The notes under the pieces were generated by a model, which worked only from the letters and a program-made list of their open reading frames with translations, was not told the origin of the DNA and searched no databases. Made by a program: the position numbers and the translations under genes. Source: an uncultured Dehalococcoidia bacterium (GTDB taxonomy: Bacteria > Chloroflexota > Dehalococcoidia > Lucifugimonadales > UBA3495). Taken from it: DNA of 64,000 nucleotides. The stretch is from the NCBI GenBank assembly GCA_958296225.1, contig OY282456.1, positions 1,178,001-1,242,000 on the forward strand. The letters are read 5' to 3'. Shown here piece by piece: positions 15,807 through 23,621 of this stretch (positions are counted from its first letter, which is position 1; every line of letters starts with the position of its first letter).

Positions 15807-16823
15807 GTGGCTCGCGCTGAAACTTCATCTCCCCGCATCCTCATCACCGATTACGTCTGGCCTTCTACCCGGCCGGAGCGGGAGGCGCTGGCCGCCGTCA
15901 ACGCCGACGTGGTAGAAGCGCCCGACCCGTCCGAGGCCACCCTGGCCGTGTTGGCCGCCGATTGCGACGCCATTATGACCTGCTTCGCTCAGGTTACGCC
16001 GGCGGTGGTGCGGGCTGCGGAGCGCTGCCGGGTTATCAGCCGCTATGGCGTCGGCGTGGACAATATCGCTGTGGACGTGGCGACCGCGTTGGGCATTCCC
16101 GTCACCTACGTCCCCGACTACTGCGTTGATGAGGTCAGCGACCACGTGATGGCGCTGCTGCTCACCTGGAACCGGCAGGTCGGTTTCTACGATGCCGCGG
16201 CGAAAGCGGGCCGCTGGGAGGGCGTGCCATCGCCGCACCCGCTGACCCGGCTGCGCGGCCAGACCATCGGCATCGTCGGATTCGGACGCATCGGCCGGGC
16301 GGTGGCGGCCAAAGCCCGCGCCTTCGGCCTGTCGGCAGTGGCTCACGACCCCTATCTGCCGGATAGTGCGCCGCTGCCCGACGGCGTTACGGCGGCATCC
16401 CAGGACGACCTGCTGGCCGCCGCCGACTACGTTACGGTACACACCCCCCTGAACGACGAAACGCGCGGGTTAATTGGAACGCCGGCATTGGCGCGGATGA
16501 AACCGTCGGCCTACCTCATCAACTGCGCCCGCGGCCCCATCGTGGACGAGACGGCCCTCTATACTGCTCTGCGCGAGGGACATATCGCCGGCGCCGGCCT
16601 GGACGTGATGGAATCGGCATCGCCGCCGGCCGACCACCCGCTCTTCGCGCTGGACAACGTAATCGTAACGCCCCACGTGGCATTCCTGTCGCAACAGTCG
16701 GTGCTGGAACTGGAAGTGCGCACGGCGCGGGCTACAGTGGACGTGCTGCAAGGGCGAATGCCCGAGTTCCTGGTCAACCCGGCGGTATTGCCCCATTCGC
16801 GGGTAAAATTGCGTAAAGTGTAA
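15807..16823 (+). CDS. D-isomer-specific 2-hydroxyacid dehydrogenase (SerA/CtBP-like)
   Basis: 338 aa from GTG 15807. GQTIGIVGFGRIGRAVAAKARAFG (split as GQTIGIVGFGRIGRA and following) is the NAD-binding Rossmann motif near residue 150. NCARGPIVDE supplies the catalytic Arg, GLDVMESA the Glu and VTPHVAFLS the His, the standard triad of the family. The N-terminal half is a second flavodoxin-like domain (ITDYVWPSTRPEREAL). There is no ACT domain, so it is not a long-form SerA. The substrate could be phosphoglycerate or another 2-keto/2-hydroxy acid; the sequence looks closest to the CtBP-like group. The next gene starts 23 bases downstream. Confidence 0.88.
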   Translation: MARAETSSPRILITDYVWPSTRPEREALAAVNADVVEAPDPSEATLAVLAADCDAIMTCFAQVTPAVVRAAERCRVISRYGVGVDNIAVDVATALGIPVTYVPDYCVDEVSDHVMALLLTWNRQVGFYDAAAKAGRWEGVPSPHPLTRLRGQTIGIVGFGRIGRAVAAKARAFGLSAVAHDPYLPDSAPLPDGVTAASQDDLLAAADYVTVHTPLNDETRGLIGTPALARMKPSAYLINCARGPIVDETALYTALREGHIAGAGLDVMESASPPADHPLFALDNVIVTPHVAFLSQQSVLELEVRTARATVDVLQGRMPEFLVNPAVLPHSRVKLRKV

Positions 16824-16846
16824 TCAGGCGGGATTAACGCGACAAG

Positions 16847-17677
16847 ATGGAGGATGATTTGGCAACGGCAGGCTTTACCATCAGCTACCTCGGCACCGGC
16901 GCCGGCGGCTGCATCATGCGCAACCACACCGCCATCGTGCTGGAATGTCCCGGCGGCGAGCGCATACTGCTCGACGCCGCCTCAGGCAACACCGTGCTCC
17001 GCCACGCGCAGCGGTTGGGAATGTCGCCCACCGATTTCGACCACTGCCTGCTCAGCCACAGCCACCCCGACCACTGCGAGGGCCTGCCCCACATTGAGAT
17101 GCAGCGCAGCCGCCGCAACCCGGCCGAGCAGCCCATGCGGGTGTACGCCTCCGCAGCAGCGTTGGCCGACATCGCCGTACTCCTGTCCTATCCAACCCGG
17201 GGCCTGTCCGTAGATGCGGACGGCGCGCAACGGCGCGACGGCCGGCAAGTAATTTCCTTCCGGCCCGCCGAACCGGACGAGTGGATAGAACTGACGCCGG
17301 ACGTGCGGGCCAAATGCGCCCCGGTCAACCACATCGGCGGCGCGGTAGCCTGGCGAGTGGAATCCGCCGGCCATTCAATAGTGTTCTCCGGCGACACCCG
17401 CTGGCATCCGCCCCTGGCAGAGTTGGCGGAGGGCGCAACGCTGCTGATTCACGAAGCCATCTGCACCGAAGCCGACCGCCGCCGCGCCGACGGCGCCGCC
17501 CATGCCACGGCCGCCGAGGCCGCCCGCATCGCCCAACTGGCCGGCGTCCAGTCGCTAACGCTAACCCACATCGACAACGCCTTCCACGCCGATACGGAAT
17601 CGCTGGCGGCAGAGGCGAGGTCGGTGTACGACGGGCCGGTGTCAGTAGCGTCAGACTGCTGGCAACAGCGGGTTTAG
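16847..17677 (+). CDS. Metallo-beta-lactamase-fold hydrolase (RNase Z-like)
   Basis: 276 aa, 23 bases after the dehydrogenase, so probably co-transcribed. SHSHPDHCEGLPH is the HxHxDH zinc motif at about residues 65-77. Later ligands are H in APVNHIGGAVAW, D in VFSGDTRWHPPL and H in LTHIDNAF, completing a two-metal site. ATLLIHEAICTEADRRRADG and [23 protein letters not shown] are typical of the RNase Z/ElaC/PhnP-like branch. Relatives include tRNA 3' endonucleases, arylsulfatases and phosphodiesterases. It lacks the exosite of true RNase Z as far as I can see, so a small-molecule hydrolase is as likely. Confidence 0.82.
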   Translation: MEDDLATAGFTISYLGTGAGGCIMRNHTAIVLECPGGERILLDAASGNTVLRHAQRLGMSPTDFDHCLLSHSHPDHCEGLPHIEMQRSRRNPAEQPMRVYASAAALADIAVLLSYPTRGLSVDADGAQRRDGRQVISFRPAEPDEWIELTPDVRAKCAPVNHIGGAVAWRVESAGHSIVFSGDTRWHPPLAELAEGATLLIHEAICTEADRRRADGAAHATAAEAARIAQLAGVQSLTLTHIDNAFHADTESLAAEARSVYDGPVSVASDCWQQRV

Positions 17678-17693
17678 CCGGGCGGCGGTCAGA

Positions 17694-18206
17694 TTATGGC
17701 GCCGGGCTGCTGCCGTTGGTTCCGGGTTCGTCAGGGGGCAGTATGTCATCAGGGTTGAGGCCCTGGGCTATGAGCCGGTCACGGATGGCGGCGCGCTCGG
17801 CGGCGCGGCCTTCAGCAAGGCCCTCCGCGATGCCTTCGGCGTGGCCCTCAGCAAGGCCCTCGGCGTGGCCCTCAGCAAGGCCCTCGGCGTGGCCGGCAGC
17901 ATGGCCGGCGGCTCTGGCTTGGGCTTTGAGCTGTTCGTTTTTGCCCCGCCACTCGCGGTAGCGGTCAACTCCGGTGAAAATTGATACCATGATCCGATTT
18001 CCTCCCAAAATGGCCAGGATAATTATGATGAACCAGCCGGCGCTGATGTTGCCAAGTTCGGACAGATGGCCGGCAACCGCCTGGGCCAGCCACTGCGGCA
18101 ATGTGCCGTCGGGGGCCAGGTTTTTGGTGAGCAGGATGACGAGTCCGGCGCCTCCTGATATGTAGAGCGTGACGGTTATCCAACGCTCCAGCCGTTGCCA
18201 ATCCAC
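17694..18206 (-). CDS. Two-helix membrane protein with EGxA tandem-repeat tail
   Basis: 170 aa from GTG 18206. Two hydrophobic segments (WITVTLYISGGAGLVILLT and GWFIIIILAILGGNRIMVSIF) flank a short loop. A cytoplasmic tail follows: about 35 residues of a four-residue repeat, EGHA/EGLA, encoded by a 24-bp tandem DNA repeat near 17839-17893, then an Arg/Glu-rich helix and a Pro-rich end. The repeat could form a helix or a copy-number-variable spacer. Only six bases separate a TATAAT box from the GTG, so the message is probably leaderless. The family is not recognised. Confidence 0.65.
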   Translation of the reverse strand: MDWQRLERWITVTLYISGGAGLVILLTKNLAPDGTLPQWLAQAVAGHLSELGNISAGWFIIIILAILGGNRIMVSIFTGVDRYREWRGKNEQLKAQARAAGHAAGHAEGLAEGHAEGLAEGHAEGIAEGLAEGRAAERAAIRDRLIAQGLNPDDILPPDEPGTNGSSPAP

Positions 18207-18212
18207 AGAGGC

Positions 18213-18218
18213 ATTATA
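18213..18218 (-). promoter_or_regulatory. -10 box immediately upstream of the start codon
   Basis: TATAAT on the minus strand, six bases before GTG 18206. The expected transcription start coincides with the start codon. No clear -35 box is seen. Confidence 0.5.
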
Positions 18219-18280
18219 GCATTGCCAACCAATTTTCGTGCCGGGGCGCCCGGACTGCCCCACGCCAGCCCGTTAGGTAG

Positions 18281-18286
18281 TACAAT
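18281..18286 (+). promoter_or_regulatory. -10 box of nhaA
   Basis: TACAAT, 12 bases before ATG 18299, implying a 5' leader of about six bases and no Shine-Dalgarno site. Confidence 0.45.
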
Positions 18287-18298
18287 TTCTGCCGGTAA

Positions 18299-19660
18299 AT
18301 GGACATTCCCACTTTGGGGCCAGTAAGCGCCATGCACACCCGACCCGCCAATTACATCCACCCGGTAGCCCGCGCTGCCAACATCATGCAGGAATTATCG
18401 CTGCCTCTGATTGCCGGCGTGATTTCGGGCCTCATCGCCGCCAACGTCAACCAACGCTGGTATGAGTCGGTGGTCGAGTTCAACCCCTTCGGCCATCACG
18501 CCGCGGTACTGGGCCACGAGCTGACCGTCCAGTTCATCACCAACGGGATGTTCATGTGCCTGTTCTTTGGCATCGCCGCCAAAGAAATCACCGAGTCAAC
18601 TCTGCCCGGCGGCGTGCTCAACCCCCTGAAACGCGCTATCAACCCGCTGGTGGGCACGCTGGGCGGCGTGTTCGGCCCCGCCGGGCTGTACCTGCTGCTG
18701 GCGTGGCTCCTCTACCGAGGTACGGGCGACTTCGCCGCCGTCGCCAACGGTTGGGCCATCCCCACGGCCACCGACATCGCCCTGGCCTGGTTGACGGCGC
18801 GGGTGGTATTCGGCCCCATGCACCCGGCGGTCAACTTCCTGCTGCTGCTGGCGGTGGCCGACGACGCCATCGGCCTGGGCATCATCGCCGTTTTCTACCC
18901 CGACCCGCACCACCCGGTGCAGCCGTTATGGTTGCTGCTGGTAGCCGGCGGCATGGCGGCGGCCTACGTCATCCGGCGGTTCCATGTCCGCTGGTGGCCG
19001 GCGTACATCGTCATCGGCGGCGCGCTGTCCTGGGTCGGACTGGCCAAAGCCGGCGTGGAGCCGGCGCTGGCCTTGGTGCCCATCGTCCCCTTCCTCCCCC
19101 ACCAGGCGCACGATGCGGGCCTCTTTGAGGTGGAAGCCCGCACCCTGGACGACCCCAGCGCCCCGGCCAGTGACGCGCCCTACGGACATATCGAGTTATT
19201 CGGCCACAGCGTCCTTGACCAGTTTGAACACCAGCTCAAGCTGTTCGTGGACGTCGGGCTGTTTTTCTTCGCCTTCGCCAACGCTGGCGTCGCCTTTTCC
19301 AGCATCGGGTGGGTCACCATGATGGTGTTGGTATCGCTCATCGTGGGCAAGGCCATTGGCGTTACTCTCTTCTCATGGGTGGCGTCCCTGTTCGGCTTCC
19401 CGCTGCCCGATGGGATGGGAGTGCGGCACCTGCTGGTAACGGGCATCATCGCCGGCCTCGGCCTTACGGTGGCACTGTTCGTAGCCGGCAAAGCCTTCCC
19501 CGCCGGTTCACCTTTCCAGGACCCCGGCAAGATGGGAGCGGTGTTCAGTATCGTCTCCGCGTTGGTCGCCTACGTCATCGGCATAGCCCTGCGCGTAAAA
19601 ACCCGTCCCGGAACCAATGCCACCGATACCACTCGCCGGAGCACTACCGCAGACAACTAG
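18299..19660 (+). CDS. nhaA: Na+/H+ antiporter NhaA
   Basis: 453 aa; a second ATG at 18332 is possible. Hydrophobic throughout, with about 12 helices. NGWAIPTATDIALAWLTARVVFG and LLLAVADDAIGLGIIAVFY (the paired Asp residues that bind Na+/H+) are the NhaA signatures. FFGIAAKEITESTLPGG and GLTVALFVAGKAF also fit the family. NhaA exchanges internal Na+ or Li+ for external H+ and supports pH and salt homeostasis. The protein is longer than the E. coli enzyme because of a loop near residue 265 (VEARTLDDPSAPASDAPYGH) and an N-terminal extension. Confidence 0.93.
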   Translation: MDIPTLGPVSAMHTRPANYIHPVARAANIMQELSLPLIAGVISGLIAANVNQRWYESVVEFNPFGHHAAVLGHELTVQFITNGMFMCLFFGIAAKEITESTLPGGVLNPLKRAINPLVGTLGGVFGPAGLYLLLAWLLYRGTGDFAAVANGWAIPTATDIALAWLTARVVFGPMHPAVNFLLLLAVADDAIGLGIIAVFYPDPHHPVQPLWLLLVAGGMAAAYVIRRFHVRWWPAYIVIGGALSWVGLAKAGVEPALALVPIVPFLPHQAHDAGLFEVEARTLDDPSAPASDAPYGHIELFGHSVLDQFEHQLKLFVDVGLFFFAFANAGVAFSSIGWVTMMVLVSLIVGKAIGVTLFSWVASLFGFPLPDGMGVRHLLVTGIIAGLGLTVALFVAGKAFPAGSPFQDPGKMGAVFSIVSALVAYVIGIALRVKTRPGTNATDTTRRSTTADN

Positions 19661-19685
19661 CCCCCGCACACAGGAGAAAGCTGAC

Positions 19686-19979
19686 ATGGCATTGATTGGC
19701 GTACTAACTCACCACTGGGCCAAAGCGGACCAAGTAGCCGCGGCCAAAGCGCTGTTGGACCGCAACGGCGAAGCCCAGAGCCGCGCGCCCGGCTTCGGCG
19801 CCCGCCAAACCTTCATCTCCCTGGCCGACCCGACGAAAATCTCAACGCTGGTAACCTGGGACAGTAGCGAAATCTACGACGCCTGGCGCGCCAGCCCGGA
19901 GCGGGCAGAGGCAATGGCCGGCGCGGAAGAGCTATGGTCTCAGCCGCCGGAGTCAGAGCGGTTCGAGATGCAGGATTGA
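19686..19979 (+). CDS. Small ABM-fold (dimeric alpha-beta barrel) protein
   Basis: 97 aa, ATG 19686 after AGGAGA. MALIGVLTHHWAKADQVAAAK, APGFGARQTFISLADPTKISTLVTWDSSEIYDAW and SPERAEAMAGAEELW resemble the ABM/EthD-like dimeric ferredoxin fold. It may be a small monooxygenase or a cofactor-free isomerase. It lies 25 bases after nhaA on the same strand but probably has an unrelated function. Confidence 0.6.
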   Translation: MALIGVLTHHWAKADQVAAAKALLDRNGEAQSRAPGFGARQTFISLADPTKISTLVTWDSSEIYDAWRASPERAEAMAGAEELWSQPPESERFEMQD

Positions 19980-19987
19980 AAAGTACC

Positions 19988-20009
19988 GGGGCGAATAATC
20001 ATTCGCCCC
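19988..20009. repeat. Dispersed palindrome GGGGCGAAT-N4-ATTCGCCCC
   Basis: A 9-bp perfect stem with a 4-nt loop between two converging genes. A related 11-bp-stem copy is at 56125-56152. It may also act as a bidirectional terminator. Confidence 0.6.
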
Positions 20010-20015
20010 TACGGG

Positions 20016-20993
20016 TCAGAACAACCCCGCCAAATCCACCCGCCCCGCCAGCAACTCGGCCATCCGTTCCGCCTTGTGCACTTTATGGGCCGCCGCCGCC
20101 CCCAACAGCTCGCCCACGGCATCGGCGGTGGCCACTGTTCCGCCGTCAACCAGCAGCACCGGAACATCCCGCTTGGCCGCCTCCACCCGGATATACTCCG
20201 TGGGCCGCGCCCCGCCGGTCAGCACCAGGCATCGCGTATCCTGCATCAGAGACGCCAACTGAATGTCGGGCCGCTCGGCGCGGGTGATTACCGCCTGGTG
20301 CGCGAAACGCCCGAAGTAGCCCTCGCCGGAGTCCATAATATTGCCGCCAATCAGAAAGCGGTCAACCCAATCCTCGCCATCCGACGGTTCCAACTCCCAG
20401 CGCCCGCCCAGTTCCTGAGCCAGTTGCGTCATCGTAAGCGATAACATAGGCCGGTCTTCGGGCAAAGCGGCGATTACCGGCACGCCCGCGCCCGCCACTT
20501 CGGAGAGAATCCCCCGCGCCTGCTGCCCCCGATAGCGGGGCACCTGGTTGATTATTACGCCGGCCAGCGCCTCGCCCAGCGTAGCCACGCTGCTGGTCAC
20601 CGCCACCGCCGACAGCTCGGCATCGTACTCGAAAACTGCCACCACCCGCGCCGACAACCGCTCCGCCAACCCGGCAGTCAGTCCCGATGCGACGCCCGCG
20701 CCCCCGGCGGGGTTGGCAACCTCCACTACCACGTGCTCGCTGATGCCGGTCAGCGACCGGACGGCGTTGGCCGCAGCATCCAGCGCGGCATCGTCGTCGC
20801 TGGCCGTAACCGCCACGTCGCCGCGAAAATGCCGGGCGAAGTAAGCGGCATCAGGGTCGGTGCGGCCGGCCGGCGACAGCGGTTTGCACACGGACACGCT
20901 GGCCCCGCTCTGGCCGATAAGGGTCGCCAGGCCCGCCGCAATGGCCGTCTTGCCCGCGCCGGGCCGATGGGATGCTACCAGGAGGATGGCCAT
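20016..20993 (-). CDS. P-loop (BioD/Pta-N-like) and DRTGG-domain protein
   Basis: 325 aa. LVASHRPGAGKTAIAAGLATLI is a Walker A P-loop like those of dethiobiotin synthetase and the N-terminal domain of long phosphotransacetylases; EVANPAGGAGVASGLTAGLAE and VIINQVPRYRGQ also fit. The C-terminal half (FLIGGNIMDSGEGYF, AVITRAERPDIQLASL, LVLTGGARPTEYI, VPVLLVDGGTVATAD) is a DRTGG domain. This two-domain form without the acetyltransferase domain is widespread in Chloroflexota and archaea and is thought to be regulatory, sensing or linked to acetyl-phosphate metabolism. The exact role is not known. Confidence 0.85.
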   Translation of the reverse strand: MAILLVASHRPGAGKTAIAAGLATLIGQSGASVSVCKPLSPAGRTDPDAAYFARHFRGDVAVTASDDDAALDAAANAVRSLTGISEHVVVEVANPAGGAGVASGLTAGLAERLSARVVAVFEYDAELSAVAVTSSVATLGEALAGVIINQVPRYRGQQARGILSEVAGAGVPVIAALPEDRPMLSLTMTQLAQELGGRWELEPSDGEDWVDRFLIGGNIMDSGEGYFGRFAHQAVITRAERPDIQLASLMQDTRCLVLTGGARPTEYIRVEAAKRDVPVLLVDGGTVATADAVGELLGAAAAHKVHKAERMAELLAGRVDLAGLF

Positions 20994-21021
20994 AGGATAC
21001 TGGCGTTGTTATAGCCGGAGC

Positions 21022-21312
21022 CTATTCCGCGCTGACCGGCACACGAAACACCGGCAGGCCGTCTGCATCGTGGGTGTGGTTCGCCAACGCCTGCAACAAC
21101 TGCTGGTTGCCCCGGCGTATCTCCTCTTGAAGCTCTTCCCTAAGCTCGCGGAACCCTTCCCGCATATCGGTGGACAGTTGGTCAACCTGTTTGCCGAGCT
21201 GATCAACCCGATTGCTGAGCTTGCCCAGCCAATAGGCGCCGCCGGCAGCAAGCAAGAGCAAAGTTACGATGCCGACCATCGCCGTGATAGCGGCCGGGTC
21301 GAGGCTAATCAT
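21022..21312 (-). CDS. Single-helix membrane protein with coiled coil
   Basis: 96 aa. One N-terminal transmembrane helix (AMVGIVTLLLLAAGGAYWL), then a heptad-rich coiled coil (SNRVDQLGKQVDQLSTDM, ELREELQEEIRRGN) and a short polar tail. Such proteins often act as oligomerising anchors. Nothing else identifies it. Confidence 0.6.
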   Translation of the reverse strand: MISLDPAAITAMVGIVTLLLLAAGGAYWLGKLSNRVDQLGKQVDQLSTDMREGFRELREELQEEIRRGNQQLLQALANHTHDADGLPVFRVPVSAE

Positions 21313-21345
21313 GGCAAATACCTCCGGCGAGATAGCGGCAGTGGC

Positions 21346-22047
21346 CTAGTAATCATCCACTCGATTCTCAATGACCATGGGGTCAAAGCCGGGCGGGAAT
21401 CTGGTGGTATCGTCCCACTTGCCCATCGTCATATCGCAGCGGTGCAGGCTGGCCTTGTCGAAATTCGCGCCGCGCAGGTCGGCCATAACCCACATCGAAT
21501 CGCGGATTTTGGCGGCGGTAAAATCCGCCCCGTGCATCACCGCCCGGCTCACGTCGGCCCCGTTCATATTGGCGCCCTGCCAGTTGGAGTTGGTCAGGTT
21601 GGCCGAGCGCAGGTCAACCTCGATGGCGGTAGTCTGGCTGCAATCGGCCCCGGTCAAGTCCGTATTGAGGAATGACGCCCGGTTCAGACGCGACCACTGC
21701 AAGATGGATTCCTGCATATTGGACTGTTTCAGGTCAGCCCAGAACAGGTTAGTATTACGCAGGATGGTGGTGGCCATTTGGGCCGACGACAGCGTTGCGC
21801 CGCCCAGGTCGGCTCCGGTCAGGTCGGCGGCCCGTAGGTCGGTACGGGCCAGGTTGGCTTTGGTCAGCCGGGCGTCGGCCAGCGTAGCCCCGCGCAGGTC
21901 GGCCTCCCGGAGGGAAATACCGGCCAGGTCCAGCCCGCGCAGGTCGGCGACGCGCAGGTCCAGCCGGCCATCCGGGTTCTCGGCGCGCCATGCGTCCAGG
22001 GCGGCTTTGCCCGCGCGGACGACTGCCACGTGTTGCGGATTAGCCAT
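21346..22047 (-). CDS. Pentapeptide-repeat protein
   Basis: 233 aa beginning one base after the selenoprotein stop codon. From residue 30 on there are many A(D/N)LxX repeats (ADLRGLDLAGISLREADLRG, ANLARTDLRAADLTGADLGG), forming a right-handed quadrilateral beta-helix. The family includes Qnr/MfpA DNA mimics that protect gyrase, but most members are of unknown function and the presence of this fold alone does not imply that activity. There is no signal peptide or membrane segment. The ATG at 22047 directly follows the TAG of the upstream gene, so the two are translationally coupled. Confidence 0.88.
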   Translation of the reverse strand: MANPQHVAVVRAGKAALDAWRAENPDGRLDLRVADLRGLDLAGISLREADLRGATLADARLTKANLARTDLRAADLTGADLGGATLSSAQMATTILRNTNLFWADLKQSNMQESILQWSRLNRASFLNTDLTGADCSQTTAIEVDLRSANLTNSNWQGANMNGADVSRAVMHGADFTAAKIRDSMWVMADLRGANFDKASLHRCDMTMGKWDDTTRFPPGFDPMVIENRVDDY

Positions 22048-22359
22048 CTAGTTATTGCCTGCCATCATCTCGTCTTCAACGTCAAAGACCCGTTCCGCAA
22101 CGACCATTTTGAGCTCGTTGACCTTCTGGTAACTGGGGTATTCCTCCGCGTCCTCAAAACGGTCAAAAATCTTTTCCCCGTCCAAGTAAATCTCAAAGCG
22201 GCCCCTATCGGACGGAGTGAGCTTCACCGCGATGTCGCCCACGTTTTGGGAGCGCCAGAACTCAATCGCCAGCCACGTGGCGAGGCCGTGGTAGCCTCAA
22301 GGGACGCAGTAGACGATGTCCACTTCAACTTTGCCAAACTCTGACCTGGTCATTGCCAT
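22048..22359 (-). CDS. selW: SelW/Rdx-family selenoprotein with in-frame UGA at the redox site
   Basis: 103 residues counting selenocysteine. From ATG 22359 (GGGAG upstream) the frame reads GKVEVDIVYCVP, then TGA at 22299-22297, then GYHGLATWLAIEFW..., GRFEIYLDGEKIFDR. The Rdx family has CxxC or CxxU in this exact context ((V/I)xYCxPCxY...A.WL), followed by GxFEVxxDGxxIFSR, so the UGA sits where Cys or selenocysteine belongs. The downstream sequence can form a hairpin (CCACG/CGTGG, 9-nt loop beginning with G), which is a candidate bacterial SECIS element. Without UGA readthrough only 20 residues would be made. The protein is a small thioredoxin-like redox enzyme. A sequencing error remains possible. 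Confidence 0.82.
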
Positions 22360-22432
22360 TCGTGTCGCTCCCGTTAGTCGGTCGTTGAGCAGGGGAATCC
22401 GCTTGGGGCGGCCCGGTGTGCCCGGCATGGTT

Positions 22433-22858
22433 TTAGCCGGTCGCCACGGCGCTGGCCTGGCCCACGGCGGTTTTGTCGCCGTTCTGGTTTTCGCAATAAA
22501 CGTCCACCGTAACCAGCGTGCCGCCGTCGTCCTGCGCCTCCCGGCTGTTGACCTGCCCGTGGATGGTAACGGTGTCGCCGTCCTTAACGGGGCGCAGGAA
22601 CTTCAGGTTTACGTTGCCGCTGCGGTGGAAGTCATCGGCGCCGATGAACTTACGCATGGCCTCGGTGCAAAAAGCGATGCTCATGCGGCCCGAGGCGATA
22701 GCATAGTTGGTGCCGAGGCGTCGGGCGGCCAGCTCCGGGTCGTTGTGAATGTTGGCCCGGTTCAGGATGCCGCAAGCCTCAAACTGGTTGATGACTTCCT
22801 GGGTGATGTGCTTGGTGATGACGGGCAGCGTTTCGCTGTCTAGCCTTGCGGATGCCAT
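22433..22858 (-). CDS. MaoC-like hot-dog dehydratase, subunit 2
   Basis: 141 aa. The N-terminal part (HITQEVINQFEACGILNRANIHNDPELAARRLGTNYAIASGRMS, read in pieces) has the MaoC-type pattern with IHNDPELA and a GxxMS helix end. VNLKFLRPVKDGDTVTIHGQV and TVDVYCENQNGDKTAVGQA are the strand-rich half of the hot-dog fold. The usual hydratase signature is D-x4-H; here N-x2-H-ND is present, so the active site may be altered. It overlaps the upstream hot-dog gene by 19 bases, suggesting a two-subunit (R)-enoyl-CoA hydratase-like enzyme. Confidence 0.72.
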   Translation of the reverse strand: MASARLDSETLPVITKHITQEVINQFEACGILNRANIHNDPELAARRLGTNYAIASGRMSIAFCTEAMRKFIGADDFHRSGNVNLKFLRPVKDGDTVTIHGQVNSREAQDDGGTLVTVDVYCENQNGDKTAVGQASAVATG

Positions 22859-23265
22859 TTCTTGCCCAACTCCTCCGGTTTCTTCAACTGATAGGTACGC
22901 ATCTTCTCAATGAGCCGTCCGTCCTCGTCAATGGCGGTCGCTTCGATGACCAGGTACGGGTTCTCGCGGCGGATGTACTTGTCGTGAATCCGGCCGGTAA
23001 CGCGAATCGTCTTGCCGGGCACGGGCGGGTTGTGCAGCTCAATCTCGTTGCCGGCGTTCACGCTGCCGGTCTGGTCATTGTACGCCAGCGACAACGAAGT
23101 GGCGTCGTGCTTCACGGCGATGGTGGGAAACACCGCATCGGGGTCGTCAACGGCCCGCCGGTAAAGGTCCACCATCTCCTGGGTCAGCACGTACTCGTAA
23201 GAGCCAAGCTCCTCCCCAATCTGAACCTCGTCGTAAACGAACAAGGGCAGCTCTTGTTCCGCCAT
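22840..23265 (-). CDS. MaoC-like hot-dog dehydratase, subunit 1
   Basis: 141 aa. YDEVQIGEELGSYEYVLTQEMVDLYRRAVDDPDAVFPT resembles the N-terminal hot-dog of split MaoC or FAS1-like hydratases; GNEIELHNPPVPGKTIRVTGRIHDKYIRREN and LVIEATAIDEDGRLIEKMRTYQ complete the fold. Paired hot-dog proteins of about 140 aa each are seen where one carries the catalytic site and the other is structural, as in mycobacterial HadAB. The downstream partner begins before this gene ends. Confidence 0.7.
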   Translation of the reverse strand: MAEQELPLFVYDEVQIGEELGSYEYVLTQEMVDLYRRAVDDPDAVFPTIAVKHDATSLSLAYNDQTGSVNAGNEIELHNPPVPGKTIRVTGRIHDKYIRRENPYLVIEATAIDEDGRLIEKMRTYQLKKPEELGKKWHPQG

Positions 23266-23621
23266 AATTAGTACACCCCCAACAAGCCGGTGCGTAAGTC
23301 GCCACTACCATACCGCAGCCTCGCCCGGCAGTCAATCGGAACAGGCCATAACGTGGCCCGGTCATTGCGAGCGCAGCGTGGCAATCGCGTCGTGGTGGCC
23401 GTATGGCCGTATGCAACGTATCGGGCAACAACATCCATCCATCCCACCCGCCTTTGGTTGGCCCGCAAACCGGCCGTGGTGAAACTGCCGGGTCTCAGGT
23501 AGTCACGGCCGCTTGTCAGCAACAAAATCGCCTACCGGCTCGCGTCGGGCTGGCGTCGCCTGCGACTTGCTGACGGCGTTTGCAGGGTTAACGGCCTCTG
23601 CCCCAGTCTCACCGAGATGCC
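23266..23621. other. Non-coding stretch with decayed repeats
   Basis: No credible gene. It contains a dispersed palindrome at 23361-23388 and a region at 23494-23547 resembling 15290-15345. Confidence 0.5.
23361..23388. repeat. Dispersed palindromic repeat, second copy
   Basis: GTCATTGCGAGCGCAGCGTG then GCAATCGC: same family as 5498-5525 (opposite strand) and 45634-45660. Confidence 0.6.

Noticed and set aside
17839-17893. The 24-bp repeats near 17.85 kb as a CRISPR-like array
   Set aside because: Repeats are contiguous, in frame and encode a regular amino-acid repeat; there are no spacers.
22048-22242. A 64-aa gene starting at GTG 22242
   Set aside because: This is only the C-terminal part of the Rdx protein. 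The family's N-terminal redox motif lies upstream in frame across the UGA, so the longer gene is preferred.
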